Below, in pieces: positions 25,029 to 34,566 of a stretch of 62,165 nucleotides of DNA (its first letter is position 1; each line of letters opens with the position of its first letter). This DNA comes from an uncultured Prevotellaceae bacterium (GTDB lineage Bacteria > Bacteroidota > Bacteroidia > Bacteroidales > Bacteroidaceae). The notes beneath the pieces are model-generated. The model saw only the letters and a program-made list of their open reading frames with translations, searched no databases and was not told the DNA's origin. The stretch covers positions 1 through 62,165 of the forward strand of contig ONCK01000018.1 of NCBI GenBank assembly GCA_900316315.1. Direction: 5' to 3'. The translations under genes were made by a program, and so were the position numbers.

Positions 25029-27275
25029 CTATTGCTCGTCTATCAAGGAGAGGAGGAGCCGGCGCTCGCCGACAATCCAAATGGTGTCTCCCTCGCGTAT
25101 GATACGCTGAGCCCGCGGCAGACCAAGCTGGGCCTCTCCGTCCTCAAATCCGATCAGCATGCAGCGATAGCGTTCGCGCAGGCCGCTCTCGCGTACCATC
25201 TTGTCCTTGAAGGGCGAATGGCTGTCGATGGTGAGGCTGCGGAGAATCATTTCGTGCGATTCGTCGGGCTCGACCTCTGATCTTACTTCGGCTGATACTC
25301 GCTTGGCAAATTGGCCGAGGGCTTTGTCGTCTCCGATGACTTGCAGCGTATCGCCAGGAAAGAGGATTTGGTCGGGACCGGGAATGTTGATATTCGTCCC
25401 CTGACGGAAGATGGCAGCGACCATGACGCCGTCTTTGCGGGCGAGGTCCAGTTGACGCAGGGTGCGGCCGGCCAGCATGGTATTCATAGGCAGGGTGAGC
25501 AGGGAGAGGTGTACATCGCGCTGGAGCAGCCTCTGAGCATATTTGGGCCGTGACTCGCCTTTTTCCTCCGCAAGTAGCTCGCGTGAGTTAAGATTACGCA
25601 GGAAACGGTGCTCGAGGGCGATGCTACCTTGCTTGATACGCTTGGAGGCCATAAAGAGCAGGACGAGGGCAAAGGCGACAAACCAATGGATGAGCGTGGA
25701 GTAGGGGGAGAGATAGTTGATGATGTAAAAGACGAAGCTCGATGCGATGACATAGCGCACAAGTATGGTAAAGAGCAGGGGAAAGCGATTGATATTGCGC
25801 TGGTGCCAGAGCTTACGGAAGTCGTCGCTATGGTTCTTGCGCATGACGATGGCGCGCAGGAAGGGGGAGATGGCCAAGAGCGTGATAAGGCCGCAGACGA
25901 TATTGCCAGGCCAGTGACCGAGCAACTGCCGAGAGAGGGGGAGTAGAGAGTGAAAACTGAGTACGATGACGGCGCAGGAGAGGAAGCCGTAGGCGATGAC
26001 TTGTTTGAAGAGGGCTCTGAGCAGGCGCTTCCAGGCGTTCTCACTATTAACGGAGGGGATGCCAGAGGTTTGGTTGAGGGTATGCTTGAGAGATCCGGGC
26101 AGATGCTTCTCTACAAATCCATAGGCGGGCCCTGCCAGACGTATCATATAGGGCGTCAGAAATGTAGTAATCACGGACACGGCGACGACGACGGGATACA
26201 GGAAGTGGGCGGTCACGTGAAGGCTGTTGCCCAGCGAGGCAATGATAAAGGCAAACTCGCCAATCTGGGCCATGCTAAATCCGCACTGCATGGCGACCTT
26301 GAGTGGCTGACCGCTGAGGAGATAGCCGAAGGTGCCAAAGACGGCTTGCCCGACCAGTATGGCCAGAATCAACACGAGAATAGGGAACCAGTACTGGACG
26401 ATGATCTGCGGGTCTACGAGCATGCCGACGGAGACGAAGAAGATGGCGCCGAAGAGGTCCTTGACGGGCTGTACGACCTTGGTGATGTCCTCAGCCTCTA
26501 TGGTCTCGGCCAGGATACTGCCTGCCATGAAGGCGCCGAAGGCCGAACTATAATGCAACTTGACGGCGAGCACGACCATCAAGAAGCAGAGGCCAAGCGA
26601 CACGATGAGCAGTGTCTCACTCGACATCAGCGGACGGGCCTTGCTCAGAAAAGTGGGGATGATGAAGACACCGACAACAAACCATACGACCAGCACTAGG
26701 GCGAGTTGCAAGAGGCTGCCTGCCAGCTGAATGCCCTGGAAGCTATTGCTCATGGCGATTGTACTGAGCACTACCATCAAGAGAATGCCCAAGATGTCCT
26801 CTATGACAAGCACGCTCATCACCGACGAGGCGAAGCGATGCTGCATATAGCCCATGTCGGTAAGGGCCTTGTAGATGACGGTGGTTGACGACATCGCGAG
26901 CATACCACCGAGGAAAAGGCTGTTGATGCGGCTCCAACCGAAGAAGTGGCCGCAGATGGAGCCGAGACCTATCATGCAGAAGATGATAGTACAAGCGGCG
27001 ATGAAGGGCGCGCTGCCCATCTTGAGAATCTTCTTGAAGCTGAACTCGAGGCCCAGCGTAAACATGAGAAAGATCACGCCGATGTCGGCCCATGTCGAGA
27101 CGTTGCTCTCATCGGCCACGCTGGGCGTGAAGGCAATGTGGGGACCGGCAATGAAGCCTACAATGATATAGCCTAAAATAAGCGGTTGTTTCAACCGCTT
27201 AAAGAGGAGCGTTACGATACCCGCCAGAACGAGTATCAGCGCTAGGTCATTGATCAGGGCTGGCAGATGTCCCAT
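25029..27275 (-). CDS. Kef-type cation:proton antiporter with C-terminal TrkA-C-like domains
   Basis: A 748-residue membrane protein of the CPA2 family. The first 390 residues form the Na+/H+ exchanger domain of about twelve helices (LIL-GYIIVGFIAGPHI near 31-46, MFTLGLEFSFKK, GGMLAMSSTTVIYK and GSILAETIEAEDITKVVQPV with conserved acidic residues). A second set of four hydrophobic segments (about 420-560) follows, and the C-terminus (from about 590) has two TrkA-C-like regulatory segments (LPMNTMLAGRTLRQLDLARK, GDTLQVIGD, GDTIWIVGERRLL). No full TrkA-N nucleotide domain is apparent. It exports K+ or Na+ in exchange for protons. It abuts pepT exactly: its ATG follows the pepT stop with no gap. 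Confidence 0.9.
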   Translation of the reverse strand: MGHLPALINDLALILVLAGIVTLLFKRLKQPLILGYIIVGFIAGPHIAFTPSVADESNVSTWADIGVIFLMFTLGLEFSFKKILKMGSAPFIAACTIIFCMIGLGSICGHFFGWSRINSLFLGGMLAMSSTTVIYKALTDMGYMQHRFASSVMSVLVIEDILGILLMVVLSTIAMSNSFQGIQLAGSLLQLALVLVVWFVVGVFIIPTFLSKARPLMSSETLLIVSLGLCFLMVVLAVKLHYSSAFGAFMAGSILAETIEAEDITKVVQPVKDLFGAIFFVSVGMLVDPQIIVQYWFPILVLILAILVGQAVFGTFGYLLSGQPLKVAMQCGFSMAQIGEFAFIIASLGNSLHVTAHFLYPVVVAVSVITTFLTPYMIRLAGPAYGFVEKHLPGSLKHTLNQTSGIPSVNSENAWKRLLRALFKQVIAYGFLSCAVIVLSFHSLLPLSRQLLGHWPGNIVCGLITLLAISPFLRAIVMRKNHSDDFRKLWHQRNINRFPLLFTILVRYVIASSFVFYIINYLSPYSTLIHWFVAFALVLLFMASKRIKQGSIALEHRFLRNLNSRELLAEEKGESRPKYAQRLLQRDVHLSLLTLPMNTMLAGRTLRQLDLARKDGVMVAAIFRQGTNINIPGPDQILFPGDTLQVIGDDKALGQFAKRVSAEVRSEVEPDESHEMILRSLTIDSHSPFKDKMVRESGLRERYRCMLIGFEDGEAQLGLPRAQRIIREGDTIWIVGERRLLLSLIDEQ

Positions 27276-28505
27276 TTATTCATTGTATAGCGCTGTAAGC
27301 CGGCAGATCTCGACAATGGTTTGCATGGACTTCTCCATGGAGGGGATGGGAAGGAACTCATAGGGGCCGTGGAAATTGATGCCGCCAGCAAATATGTTGG
27401 GGCAGGGCAGTCCTCTGAAGGAGAGCTGGGCACCGTCTGTGCCGCCACGGATGGCCTGGACCTTGGGAGAAATACCCAGATTTTCCATAGCCTTGATGGC
27501 GATATCCACCACGTGCATGACGGGGTCAATCTGCTCTCTCATGTTGTAATACTGGTCGTTGATGGCAATCGTTACGGTACCGGTGCCGTACTTGGCATTG
27601 AGCTGGTCGACGATCTGCTGCATGAAGGCCTTGCGGGCCTCAAACTTCTTGCGGTCGTGGTCGCGGATGATGTAGCTCATCGTAGCGTGCTCGACATTGC
27701 CTTGCAGGGAGAGCAGGTGATAGAAGCCCTGATAGCCCTCTGTGGTTTCCGGCAGTTCGGCGGTCGGTATCTGAGCCTGCAGTTCGGTGGCGATACGTAC
27801 AGCATTGATCATCTTGTCCTTGGCATATCCGGTGTGGACGCTGACGCCCTTGATATTGATCTTGGCTCCTGCAGCGTTGAAGCACTCGTACTCCAGCTCG
27901 CCGACTCCGCCGCCGTCGATGGTATAGGCCCATTCGCAGCCAAATTTTTTGACATCAAACTTGTGGGCACCCAGTCCGATCTCTTCGTCGGGGTTAAATC
28001 CGACGCGGATGTCTCCGTGCTCTATTTCAGGATGCTCCTTGAGATAGACCATGGCCTGCACGATGGCGGCGATGCCGGCCTTGTCGTCGGCGCCGAGCAG
28101 GGTGTGGCCGTTAGTAACGATGATGTCCTGACCGATATACTGGTTGAGCTCGGGGAAGACCTCTGGACTTAGCTTGAGGTCCTCAGCGGCATCCAATACG
28201 ATGTTGCCTCCACTGTACTGGCCTACGATGCGCGGCTTGATATTGGCACCGGAGCAGTCGGGACTTGTGTCCATGTGGCTGATAAATCCGATGGTCGGGG
28301 CAGCCTTCTCGGTGTTGCCGGGCAGGGTGGCGTACAGATAACCGTTGTCGTCGAGGTCTACGTCGTCGAGACCCTCAGCCTCCAGCTCTTCCTTGAGATA
28401 CTTGGCAAAGGTCATCTGCTTGGCTGTGCTGGGGGTGGTGTCGCTTTCTTCGCTCGACTGCGTGTCAAACTTTACATAGTGGAGAAATCTATCTACAATA
28501 TTCAT
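27276..28505 (-). CDS. pepT: Peptidase T (tripeptide aminopeptidase)
   Basis: Zinc aminopeptidase of the M20B family that removes the N-terminal residue of tripeptides in the cytoplasm. The 409-residue protein has [10 protein letters not shown] (zinc His, catalytic Asp) near 77, [12 protein letters not shown] near 139, [10 protein letters not shown] near 172 (catalytic Glu, zinc Glu), [13 protein letters not shown], the dimerisation domain, and [17 protein letters not shown] plus GINFHGPYE at the C-terminus. The start at 28505 ([17 protein letters not shown]) matches the family start; the reading frame stays open 64 codons upstream, but that part crosses the promoter box. Operon with the antiporter gene downstream. 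Confidence 0.95.
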   Translation of the reverse strand: MNIVDRFLHYVKFDTQSSEESDTTPSTAKQMTFAKYLKEELEAEGLDDVDLDDNGYLYATLPGNTEKAAPTIGFISHMDTSPDCSGANIKPRIVGQYSGGNIVLDAAEDLKLSPEVFPELNQYIGQDIIVTNGHTLLGADDKAGIAAIVQAMVYLKEHPEIEHGDIRVGFNPDEEIGLGAHKFDVKKFGCEWAYTIDGGGVGELEYECFNAAGAKINIKGVSVHTGYAKDKMINAVRIATELQAQIPTAELPETTEGYQGFYHLLSLQGNVEHATMSYIIRDHDRKKFEARKAFMQQIVDQLNAKYGTGTVTIAINDQYYNMREQIDPVMHVVDIAIKAMENLGISPKVQAIRGGTDGAQLSFRGLPCPNIFAGGINFHGPYEFLPIPSMEKSMQTIVEICRLTALYNE

Positions 28506-28577
28506 ATTTTTCTGTTTATATTTTATTTTCGTGATCGTCAAATCTAAGGCGGTGCTGTCACTTGTGCACTGCCTTTG

Positions 28578-28585
28578 CAAAGATA
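28578..28585 (-). promoter_or_regulatory. -7 box upstream of pepT
   Basis: TATCTTTG on the minus strand, 73 bases before the pepT start; it supports the shorter start. The 28506-28870 gap holds this promoter and the next one and nothing else recognised. Confidence 0.6.
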
Positions 28586-28835
28586 CAAAATATCGGGCAT
28601 CTTTCAAAAGGAATGGCTCAAATCTTTGTGTATCATTTTCCGTCGCCTCAGCGTCTAGTTCGGTGGGTGACGGATTTTCCCGGTCAGAAAAGGGCATCTA
28701 AGGGTTGACAGACAGAGGGTGAAGTTGGCAGAAAAGGCCCCTTTGCTGCAGAAGAGAGGGGAAAAGTCCTCTGTGACTTATATAAGGAAAGACATAGACG
28801 GGGTGGCTGGGTGTTGCCTTTTCCAAAAAATAAAT

Positions 28836-28843
28836 TACTTTTG
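28836..28843 (+). promoter_or_regulatory. -7 box for the small lipoprotein gene
   Basis: TACTTTTG, 27 bases before the start at 28871. Confidence 0.55.
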
Positions 28844-28870
28844 TGCCACAATATATTTACTGGGCTTCTC

Positions 28871-29218
28871 ATGATTGGCAAGCATCATATCCCTTGTCTG
28901 TCTATTTCGGCGGTGGTGACCATCATTCTCCTGATGGTTGCGGCAGGGCTTCACTCGTGTGGAACTACGTCTTCCTACGATTCGGCAGACTGTGTGATCA
29001 ATCAGGTCGTGACCGATACGCTCTTTATCAAGTTTAAGGACGCGGAGGACGAGATGGTCTTTGTGCGCATTCAGCGCAACGACATCGACTTTACGGGTCG
29101 CGAGCAGGTGACGAACGGGCAAGTTTATTTTGATCTCAGAAGCTTTCCCTCTGGCTACTATACCCTGTGGATCAAGGTGGGGCCGGAATTTGTCTGCAAA
29201 AGAATTTTCAAGCGCTAG
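28871..29218 (+). CDS. Small hypothetical lipoprotein
   Basis: A 115-residue exported protein. The start at 28871 (MIGKHHIPCLSIS) is chosen because the promoter box lies at 28836 and the upstream 20 codons are not signal-like. A hydrophobic stretch (AVVTIILLMVAAGL) is followed by HSCG, an imperfect lipobox. The mature part is a small beta-rich domain (VTDTLFIKFKDAEDEMVFVR, then DLRSFPSGYYTLWIKVG), which resembles the beta-sandwich modules of Bacteroidota exported proteins. The family is not recognised. It is flanked by a divergent pepT and a decayed region, so context gives no function. Confidence 0.65.
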   Translation: MIGKHHIPCLSISAVVTIILLMVAAGLHSCGTTSSYDSADCVINQVVTDTLFIKFKDAEDEMVFVRIQRNDIDFTGREQVTNGQVYFDLRSFPSGYYTLWIKVGPEFVCKRIFKR

Positions 29219-30332
29219 GCGGAGGCCCGATGAGGTACTTGCATATCAGCAGCTGCACTTGCGTCGTCTCTGTCTGAAACGGTGCTACCCCGGATTGAAC
29301 GAAAATCAACAGGGAGAGGAACTTCTTTCTGGCTCATAGAATATTGGAAAACTGTTCATTTCCAGTTCTCAAGCGGCCAAATAGAGCGTGGCGAATGAAA
29401 TCGCGATCATGCTCTTGGGGCCATTTTCATGCTCTGTCGCAAGTCTTTTGGTGAAGGGCCTGCCTGTAGTTGCAGTGAGCCAGTCGTGATCAGAACTTTG
29501 CCGAAGTGATCATTTTTATATAATAAATTGGAACAAAAGCTCCGACTTATGCTCAAATACGAAAGACGAGCATTTAAGCGGACTTCTTCTGCAACTCGAT
29601 GAATAAAATCATTATAATAAAATTATATGCTTCCATAGCTAATAGACTTTCAGATGATAACAACTTACTACATCGGACTTAGTTTAATATGTCGGAACTT
29701 GTAGCGCAACAAGGTGACTTGAAATGACGGCGTTGGTACTAGTATGAGCTAGTAAACCAAAATTATATTAAAAAACGCTGGGATTTTTACACCCGCTGAT
29801 TTTATACTGAGCAGCCGGCTCCTGGGAGAAATTTCAGCCGCAGAGACTTGCCCTTCTCCGTTCTCCCAAAGTGAAATGCTCCGGCGATTCTAGCTTCTTC
29901 CTGTCGTCTTAAACGGGTGCTGTGTTGGCTCTAGTTTTTTTCTACTCTTCAAACGAGTTCTCCACCGGTTTTAGGGGGTTCTTTCCGCATTTTGTCCTTT
30001 GTCTCCTCCAGAAGGTATCAGGCGCTTGCAATGGTGTGACGTGCCCATTCTCTTTTCCCCTCACATGCCTGCTCCGAGCGAATTGGGACTGCTTCTGGCG
30101 AGGCCATAAGGCGTGCTGGGCCCATGAGTTTGCCTATATATAAGGAGGAGATTCCTCTTGAGAATTCGTCTTCGCATAGATAGGGGAAATCTGCTGCGCA
30201 AAAACGACGGATGCGAGGACTTGCTGATGATATTGTGCGAATAGGGCTCTCGCCGAACGGACAAAAAAAGAAGAGGCTGCATTTCGCTCAGGAAAAACAA
30301 CCTCTCTTGGATATTCTTTTGCAGTTTGCCGA
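29219..30332. other. Decayed intergenic region with a dispersed repeat
   Basis: More than one kilobase without a supported gene. It holds copy B of the dispersed stem-loop repeat (29670-29776). Short frames at 29922-30143 (+) and 30061-30363 (-) show no domain. AT-rich and GC-rich patches alternate, as in the other two repeat-bearing regions. Confidence 0.5.
29670..29776 (+). repeat. Dispersed stem-loop repeat, copy B
   Basis: Shares with copy A ACATCGGACTTAGTTTAA, the hairpin CTTGT-AGCGCA-ACAAG, GTATGAG and an AT-rich tail. With copy C it also shares the preceding GACTTTCAGAYGAYAACAA (29646 onward), so the full unit may be about 130 bases. Confidence 0.6.
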
Positions 30333-31412
30333 CTACTTGAAGCGGTGGATGAGCTTGAGCCAAATCTCTGTTGCCACCTCGTGGGGCATATAGGGATAGA
30401 TGCGAAACTGCTGCTTGAGGTACAGTTTGGCTCTGTGGAAGATGTTTTGCCGCTTACCGAGCATCTGCCAGTAGCCGGAATTGCCTCCGTCCATGATGAT
30501 CTGCATGAGTTCGTCGGCCTTGTTGCCCCACTCGTCGGCCTTGTAGTCGTAGGGTACTTCGCTGTCGGGCAGTCCGAGATACTTGACGCACGCGGCTGCT
30601 ACCGCATTGGCCATGCGGCGCATCTCGAGCTTGTCAAACCATCGCTCGATGGACTCGGTATCGATGCGCTGATGGAAGTGGTGGATATGCAGGGTGATGT
30701 CGCAGAGCTGGCGTACGCCTACGCCGCTGGAGATCAGATGGCGGCTGAAGTGCACGATGAGATAGAGCAATCCGAGCGTCGGTGGCAGGGTCTCGATTTG
30801 CTGGCCGTTGATGGTGACAAAGGCGGGGTCGGCATCGGGATTGAGCTCGTCGGCCACGATGCTCTGCATATTGGCAAAGAGCCGCTTGTTGTAAAACTTA
30901 AGTAGGCACAGGTGATTCTCAATAGTCGCTCCCTGCCAGGAGAAGGCCAAGATGTGGCTGCGTCGAGGATCCTCCTTGATGTCATCAGCGTTTTGCTTGA
31001 CCCAGTCCATCAGCTTCTGACCACCGTCGGGCACGTAGATATCGATGTCGCCAAAGACGCGGAGACCTGGGTTCTTGTACAGTGTGGCGGCTCCTTGTCC
31101 CTTGAGCAATACGGGGTGGAAGCCTAGCTTATGATAGATGTCAAAGATCTCGCAGGTGCGCTCGTTGAGCATTTTGTTCATATTCTCATAGTAGACTACA
31201 TAACTGTAGAGCTTCATGAGAATCTGCTGAGGAGGGCGCAGGGCAGGTGGTAACTTGGAGAGGGCGTTGAAGAAAATGCCTGAAACAGTTTGCCGTTTGG
31301 CAATGGCTTGCTGCTCTTTCCAGCTCGACTCTGTGAGCAAGCCGTGAGGATAATCGCCGCCCATCAGAGCGTAGCGGATAAAGGCCAAGAAGTGGCGTTG
31401 GTTGATTGTCAT
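30333..31412 (-). CDS. Nucleotidyltransferase-family protein (PF14907-like)
   Basis: A 359-residue cytoplasmic protein resembling the uncharacterised nucleotidyltransferase family often found near capsule or exopolysaccharide genes. Visible is the MNT-type active site: FHPVLLKGQGAATLYKNPGL, then RVFGDIDIYVPDG with the D-x-D pair that would bind metal and NTP, and HFSRHLISSGVGVRQLCDIT with the family LRxLxD-like motif. The start at 31412 (MTINQRHFLAFIRYALMGGD) matches the usual first helix; the frame is open 161 codons further upstream but that part lacks any protein-like pattern. Target and biological role are unknown. Confidence 0.8.
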   Translation of the reverse strand: MTINQRHFLAFIRYALMGGDYPHGLLTESSWKEQQAIAKRQTVSGIFFNALSKLPPALRPPQQILMKLYSYVVYYENMNKMLNERTCEIFDIYHKLGFHPVLLKGQGAATLYKNPGLRVFGDIDIYVPDGGQKLMDWVKQNADDIKEDPRRSHILAFSWQGATIENHLCLLKFYNKRLFANMQSIVADELNPDADPAFVTINGQQIETLPPTLGLLYLIVHFSRHLISSGVGVRQLCDITLHIHHFHQRIDTESIERWFDKLEMRRMANAVAAACVKYLGLPDSEVPYDYKADEWGNKADELMQIIMDGGNSGYWQMLGKRQNIFHRAKLYLKQQFRIYPYMPHEVATEIWLKLIHRFK

Positions 31413-31904
31413 TGGCTTCAGATATTTGCCTCGCAGGATCCGCCATGCTGCCCGTGGCTCATAGCTTTTCCTTTGACAGGCCAAAATTAAGAAAAAAAAC
31501 GTATTTCTCCTTAACGTATAGGTAAAAAAGTGAAACCGAAGTGTACAAAAATGCTCTGTCTGCGATTTGCTCCAGTATCTTTCTGAGGTATACTTGTGCT
31601 TGATTCTTAGTAAAATACGTTGTGAAAGAGGTGAAAATGATTCTCCATTTTTGGTGAGCTCCAAGGGCTTTTGTGCTAGGATAGAGCTCAGGACCGATAG
31701 ATCAGTCTTCTTGGCGGGTGGACACTTGCTTTTCCAGGAGAGAAGTGTGAGAGCAAGAGGACTGCAGAGAGACGAGGGGATGCGTTTTTCTTCCGATGCA
31801 CTGGGCGACGGCTGTGTTGTAAATAAAAATGAGTAAGATAAAAATATCGCATTTAGTTGGCCGAGAAATTTTTTATTCGTACCTTTGCAGAGCAATAAGC
31901 GATT
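31413..31904. other. Gap before tRNA-Val
   Basis: An open frame from the nucleotidyltransferase gene continues on the minus strand to 31895 but has the composition of chance sequence (runs of Ser, Leu, Phe; no domain), and it would begin next to the tRNA. Only the tRNA-Val promoter box (31880-31887) is recognised here. Confidence 0.45.
31880..31887 (+). promoter_or_regulatory. -7 box upstream of tRNA-Val
   Basis: TACCTTTG, 17 bases before the tRNA 5' end. Confidence 0.65.
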
Positions 31905-31978
31905 GTCGGCATAGCTCAGCTGGTTAGAGTATCACCTTGACATGGTGGGGGTCCTTGGTCCGAATCCAAGTGTCGACA
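31905..31978 (+). tRNA. tRNA-Val (anticodon GAC)
   Basis: A 74-base cloverleaf: acceptor GTCGGCA/TGTCGAC (one G-U pair), D-arm GCTC AGCTGGTTA GAGT, anticodon stem TCACC/GGTGG with loop TTGACAT giving GAC, and T-arm TTGG TCCGAAT CCAA. The discriminator is A and CCA is not encoded. It stands alone with its own promoter box and terminator. Confidence 0.95.
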
Positions 31979-31990
31979 CAATTTATCATG

Positions 31991-32025
31991 CAGCCTTCTC
32001 TATAGAGCAAGAGACGGCTGTTTTT
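31991..32025 (+). terminator. tRNA-Val terminator
   Basis: Arms CAGCCTTCTCT and AGAGACGGCTG pair with one mismatch and are followed by TTTTT, 12 bases after the tRNA. Confidence 0.8.
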
Positions 32026-32284
32026 ATGCAATCTTTTGCTGCAAAGCTGACATCGTAGCTGACTTGTGCCGGAGCCGATATGGCTGCGTAGCGAGCAAGA
32101 CTGCCCCTTAATCTTGCATAGGTGAGATATGCGCACTCCCTTTGTCCAAGGGGTATGAGCCCTTGCCGTCTGTAGCCCCCAAACGGGGCTTATCCACTGC
32201 GCTGCGACTCCTGGCGCTCATGCCGAGAGGAAGGTAGGGCGAGAGATTTTTTTTGTTCCTCTTTTCGTTGTGCTCGCTTATTCG

Positions 32285-32292
32285 TAACTTTG
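32285..32292 (+). promoter_or_regulatory. -7 box upstream of map
   Basis: TAACTTTG, 26 bases before the TTG start at 32319. The rest of the 31979-32318 gap holds the tRNA terminator and no supported gene. Confidence 0.65.
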
Positions 32293-32318
32293 CACGTTAA
32301 AAGAAAAAATACAAGCTT

Positions 32319-33173
32319 TTGAAACGGATTAAGAAAAACTGGATTGTACCCAAAGGCAGACGGCTGACTGAGATGGACAAGCGTGTGCTGGCAATACAGG
32401 ACGAAGGCCATCTCGTGCCATCAAGGGATCTCATCAGGACCCGCAAGCAGATAGAGGGCATACGCGAGAGCGGAAAGATCAACACCGGCGTGCTGGACTA
32501 TGTGGCAGAACGCATCAAGGAGGGCATGTCAACGGCAGACATTGACAAGCTGGTATACAACTATACTACTGACCATGACGCCATTCCAGCGCCACTCGGC
32601 TATGAGGGCTTTCCCAAGAGCGTATGTACAAGCATTAACGAGGAGGTGTGCCACGGCATACCGAGCAACGACATCATACTCGAGGAGGGCGATATCATCA
32701 ATGTGGATGTCTCTACCATATATAAAGGTTATTACAGCGACGCAAGCCGTATGTTCATCATCGGCAAAACGACGCCTGAGAAGGAGCGCCTGGTAAGAGT
32801 CGCCAAGGAGTGTCTCGATCTGGGGGCTGAGGCTGCCAAGCCTTACGGATTTGTGGGCGACATCGCAGCGGCAGTGACCAAGCACGCTCATGACAACGGC
32901 TTTACAGTCGTACGCGACTTCTGCGGCCACGGAGTGGGACTGGAGTTTCATGAGGATCCCGAGGTCGACCACTACGGCGAGGCAGGTACAGGTATGCTGC
33001 TGGTACCGGGCATGACCTTTACCATCGAGCCGATGATCAATATGGGCGACTGGCGCGTATTTATCGACGCGGCCAATGATTGGACAGCCGTGACCGAGGA
33101 CGAACTGCCGAGCGCCCAGTGGGAGCACACCTACCTGATGACGGACGACGGACTGGAGATACTGACTTACTAA
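32319..33173 (+). CDS. map: Methionine aminopeptidase, type I
   Basis: Removes the initiator methionine from new proteins. The 284-residue protein has the pita-bread fold with all five metal ligands in context: INVDVSTIYKGYYSDASRMF (two Asp), CGHGVGLEFHEDP (His), TFTIEPMINMG (Glu) and the Glu of QWEHTYLMT. About 45 residues precede the catalytic core (GRRLTEMDKRVLAIQDEGHL), a longer N-terminus than E. coli MAP. The start at 32319 is a TTG placed just after the promoter; an ATG at 32373 is the alternative and would remove 18 residues. I favour the longer form because the N-terminal segment looks conserved in Bacteroidota. Confidence 0.93.
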   Translation: MKRIKKNWIVPKGRRLTEMDKRVLAIQDEGHLVPSRDLIRTRKQIEGIRESGKINTGVLDYVAERIKEGMSTADIDKLVYNYTTDHDAIPAPLGYEGFPKSVCTSINEEVCHGIPSNDIILEEGDIINVDVSTIYKGYYSDASRMFIIGKTTPEKERLVRVAKECLDLGAEAAKPYGFVGDIAAAVTKHAHDNGFTVVRDFCGHGVGLEFHEDPEVDHYGEAGTGMLLVPGMTFTIEPMINMGDWRVFIDAANDWTAVTEDELPSAQWEHTYLMTDDGLEILTY

Positions 33174-33510
33174 GAGAGCGCGTGACCGGGGCTACCCTCA
33201 TTTCTTTTGCTGATGAGCGGCTGACGAAGGTGGAGGTCCTTTGCGCTTGGGAGATGGCAGATCGCCTGTTCGGCGACACCATGAGCCTGACTTAGGAGAG
33301 GCCATGAACAGGAAGGGACGATAGAATCATCTGAAAAGAAGCGGCAGCCACTGAAGCGGTTTATTTCCATCCCGTACGAATCTAAGAACGATAAAGCAAG
33401 GATTACAGACAGCCAATACATTGGACGCGAAGCGTCGGAGATGGTGCCGTAAGGGCGCGACAGAGGCTACCGAGGGTCTCCTCCTGCTGTCTTATAATGA
33501 TATAGATAGA
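33174..33510. other. Gap between map and tsaD
   Basis: No gene, terminator hairpin or promoter box was recognised with confidence. The tsaD frame is open through the last 90 bases of this gap without resembling TsaD. Confidence 0.4.
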
Positions 33511-34542
33511 ATGATGAAAGACAAAGTAGTGATACTAGGCATAGAGTCGAGCTGCGACGATACTTCGGCAGCGGTGATAGAGGACGGCTACCTGCTGAGC
33601 AATGTGACATCGAGTCAGGACGTACACAGGGCCTACGGCGGTGTCGTACCCGAACTGGCCAGCCGTGCTCACGAGCAAAATATAGTGCCCACCATTGACC
33701 AGGCAATCAAGCGGGCTGGCATCGACAAAGAAGAGATTACGGCAATTGCCTTTACCCGCGGTCCTGGCTTACTCGGGTCGCTGCTGGTAGGCGTTTCCTT
33801 TGCCAAGGGCCTGAGCATCGCGCTCGGCAAGCCCCTCGTAGAGGTCAATCATCTGCAGGGGCACATATTGGCCCACTTCATACAGGTGAAGGACAAGGAG
33901 CGCAAGACACCGGATTTCCCCTTCATCTGCTTGCTTGTCAGCGGAGGCAATTCACAGATTGTCAAGGTCAACAACTATAATGACATGGAAGTGCTCGGTC
34001 AGACGATCGACGATGCCGCTGGAGAGACGATAGACAAGTGCTCCAAGTTTATGGGTCTTGGATATCCGGGTGGCCCGATCATTGACCGTCTGGCCCGCAA
34101 GGGCAATGCGGAGGCTTTCACCTTCAGCAAGCCCCATATCAAGGGGTATAACTACAGCTTCAGTGGGCTCAAGACTTCCTTCCTATACTTCCTCGAGGAC
34201 AAGATGCACGAAAATCCGCACTTCATCGAGGAGAACAAGGAAGACCTGGCTGCCTCGCTTGAGAAGACCGTCGTCGACGTGCTGATGAGTAAGCTGCGGA
34301 TGGCAGTCAAGGACACCGGCATCTACCGCGTCGCCGTAGCCGGCGGAGTAAGCGCCAATACCAGATTGCGCGAAGCCTTCCTCGAGCAGGGCCGCACTGC
34401 CGGATGGGACGTCTACATCCCACCCTTCTCCTACACGACAGACAATGGCGCCATGATCGCCATGGCAGGCTACTTCAAGTATCAGGACAAGGAGTTCTGT
34501 TCGCTCGATAAGCCGGCCTATTCCCGGGTGACGTTTAGATAA
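33511..34542 (+). CDS. tsaD: tRNA N6-adenosine threonylcarbamoyltransferase
   Basis: Transfers threonylcarbamoyl to A37 of ANN-decoding tRNAs, with TsaB and TsaE. The 343-residue protein starts MMKDKVVILGIESSCDDTSA, the typical ASKHA phosphate-1 motif. The metal-binding NHLQGHILAHF near residue 108 (two His), LLVSGGNSQIV and the C-terminal AGGVSANTRLREAF plus YTTDNGAMIAMAGY (metal Asp) complete the signature. Start at 33511 (a tandem ATG ATG) is chosen because the family begins with this strand. The CinA-type gene follows after 24 bases. Confidence 0.95.
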   Translation: MMKDKVVILGIESSCDDTSAAVIEDGYLLSNVTSSQDVHRAYGGVVPELASRAHEQNIVPTIDQAIKRAGIDKEEITAIAFTRGPGLLGSLLVGVSFAKGLSIALGKPLVEVNHLQGHILAHFIQVKDKERKTPDFPFICLLVSGGNSQIVKVNNYNDMEVLGQTIDDAAGETIDKCSKFMGLGYPGGPIIDRLARKGNAEAFTFSKPHIKGYNYSFSGLKTSFLYFLEDKMHENPHFIEENKEDLAASLEKTVVDVLMSKLRMAVKDTGIYRVAVAGGVSANTRLREAFLEQGRTAGWDVYIPPFSYTTDNGAMIAMAGYFKYQDKEFCSLDKPAYSRVTFR

Positions 34543-34566
34543 TCAAAATTTATACTCTATAGGACA

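Noticed and set aside
25311-28172. Long plus-strand frames opposite the antiporter and pepT genes (for example 25950-26699 and 27321-28172).
   Set aside because: They are antisense to genes with full domain signatures, and the predicted proteins show no family features; GC-rich coding DNA often leaves such frames open.
31413-31895. N-terminal extension of the nucleotidyltransferase-like protein by 161 residues.
   Set aside because: The added part has no protein-like pattern, while the homologous start MTINQRH lies at 31412.
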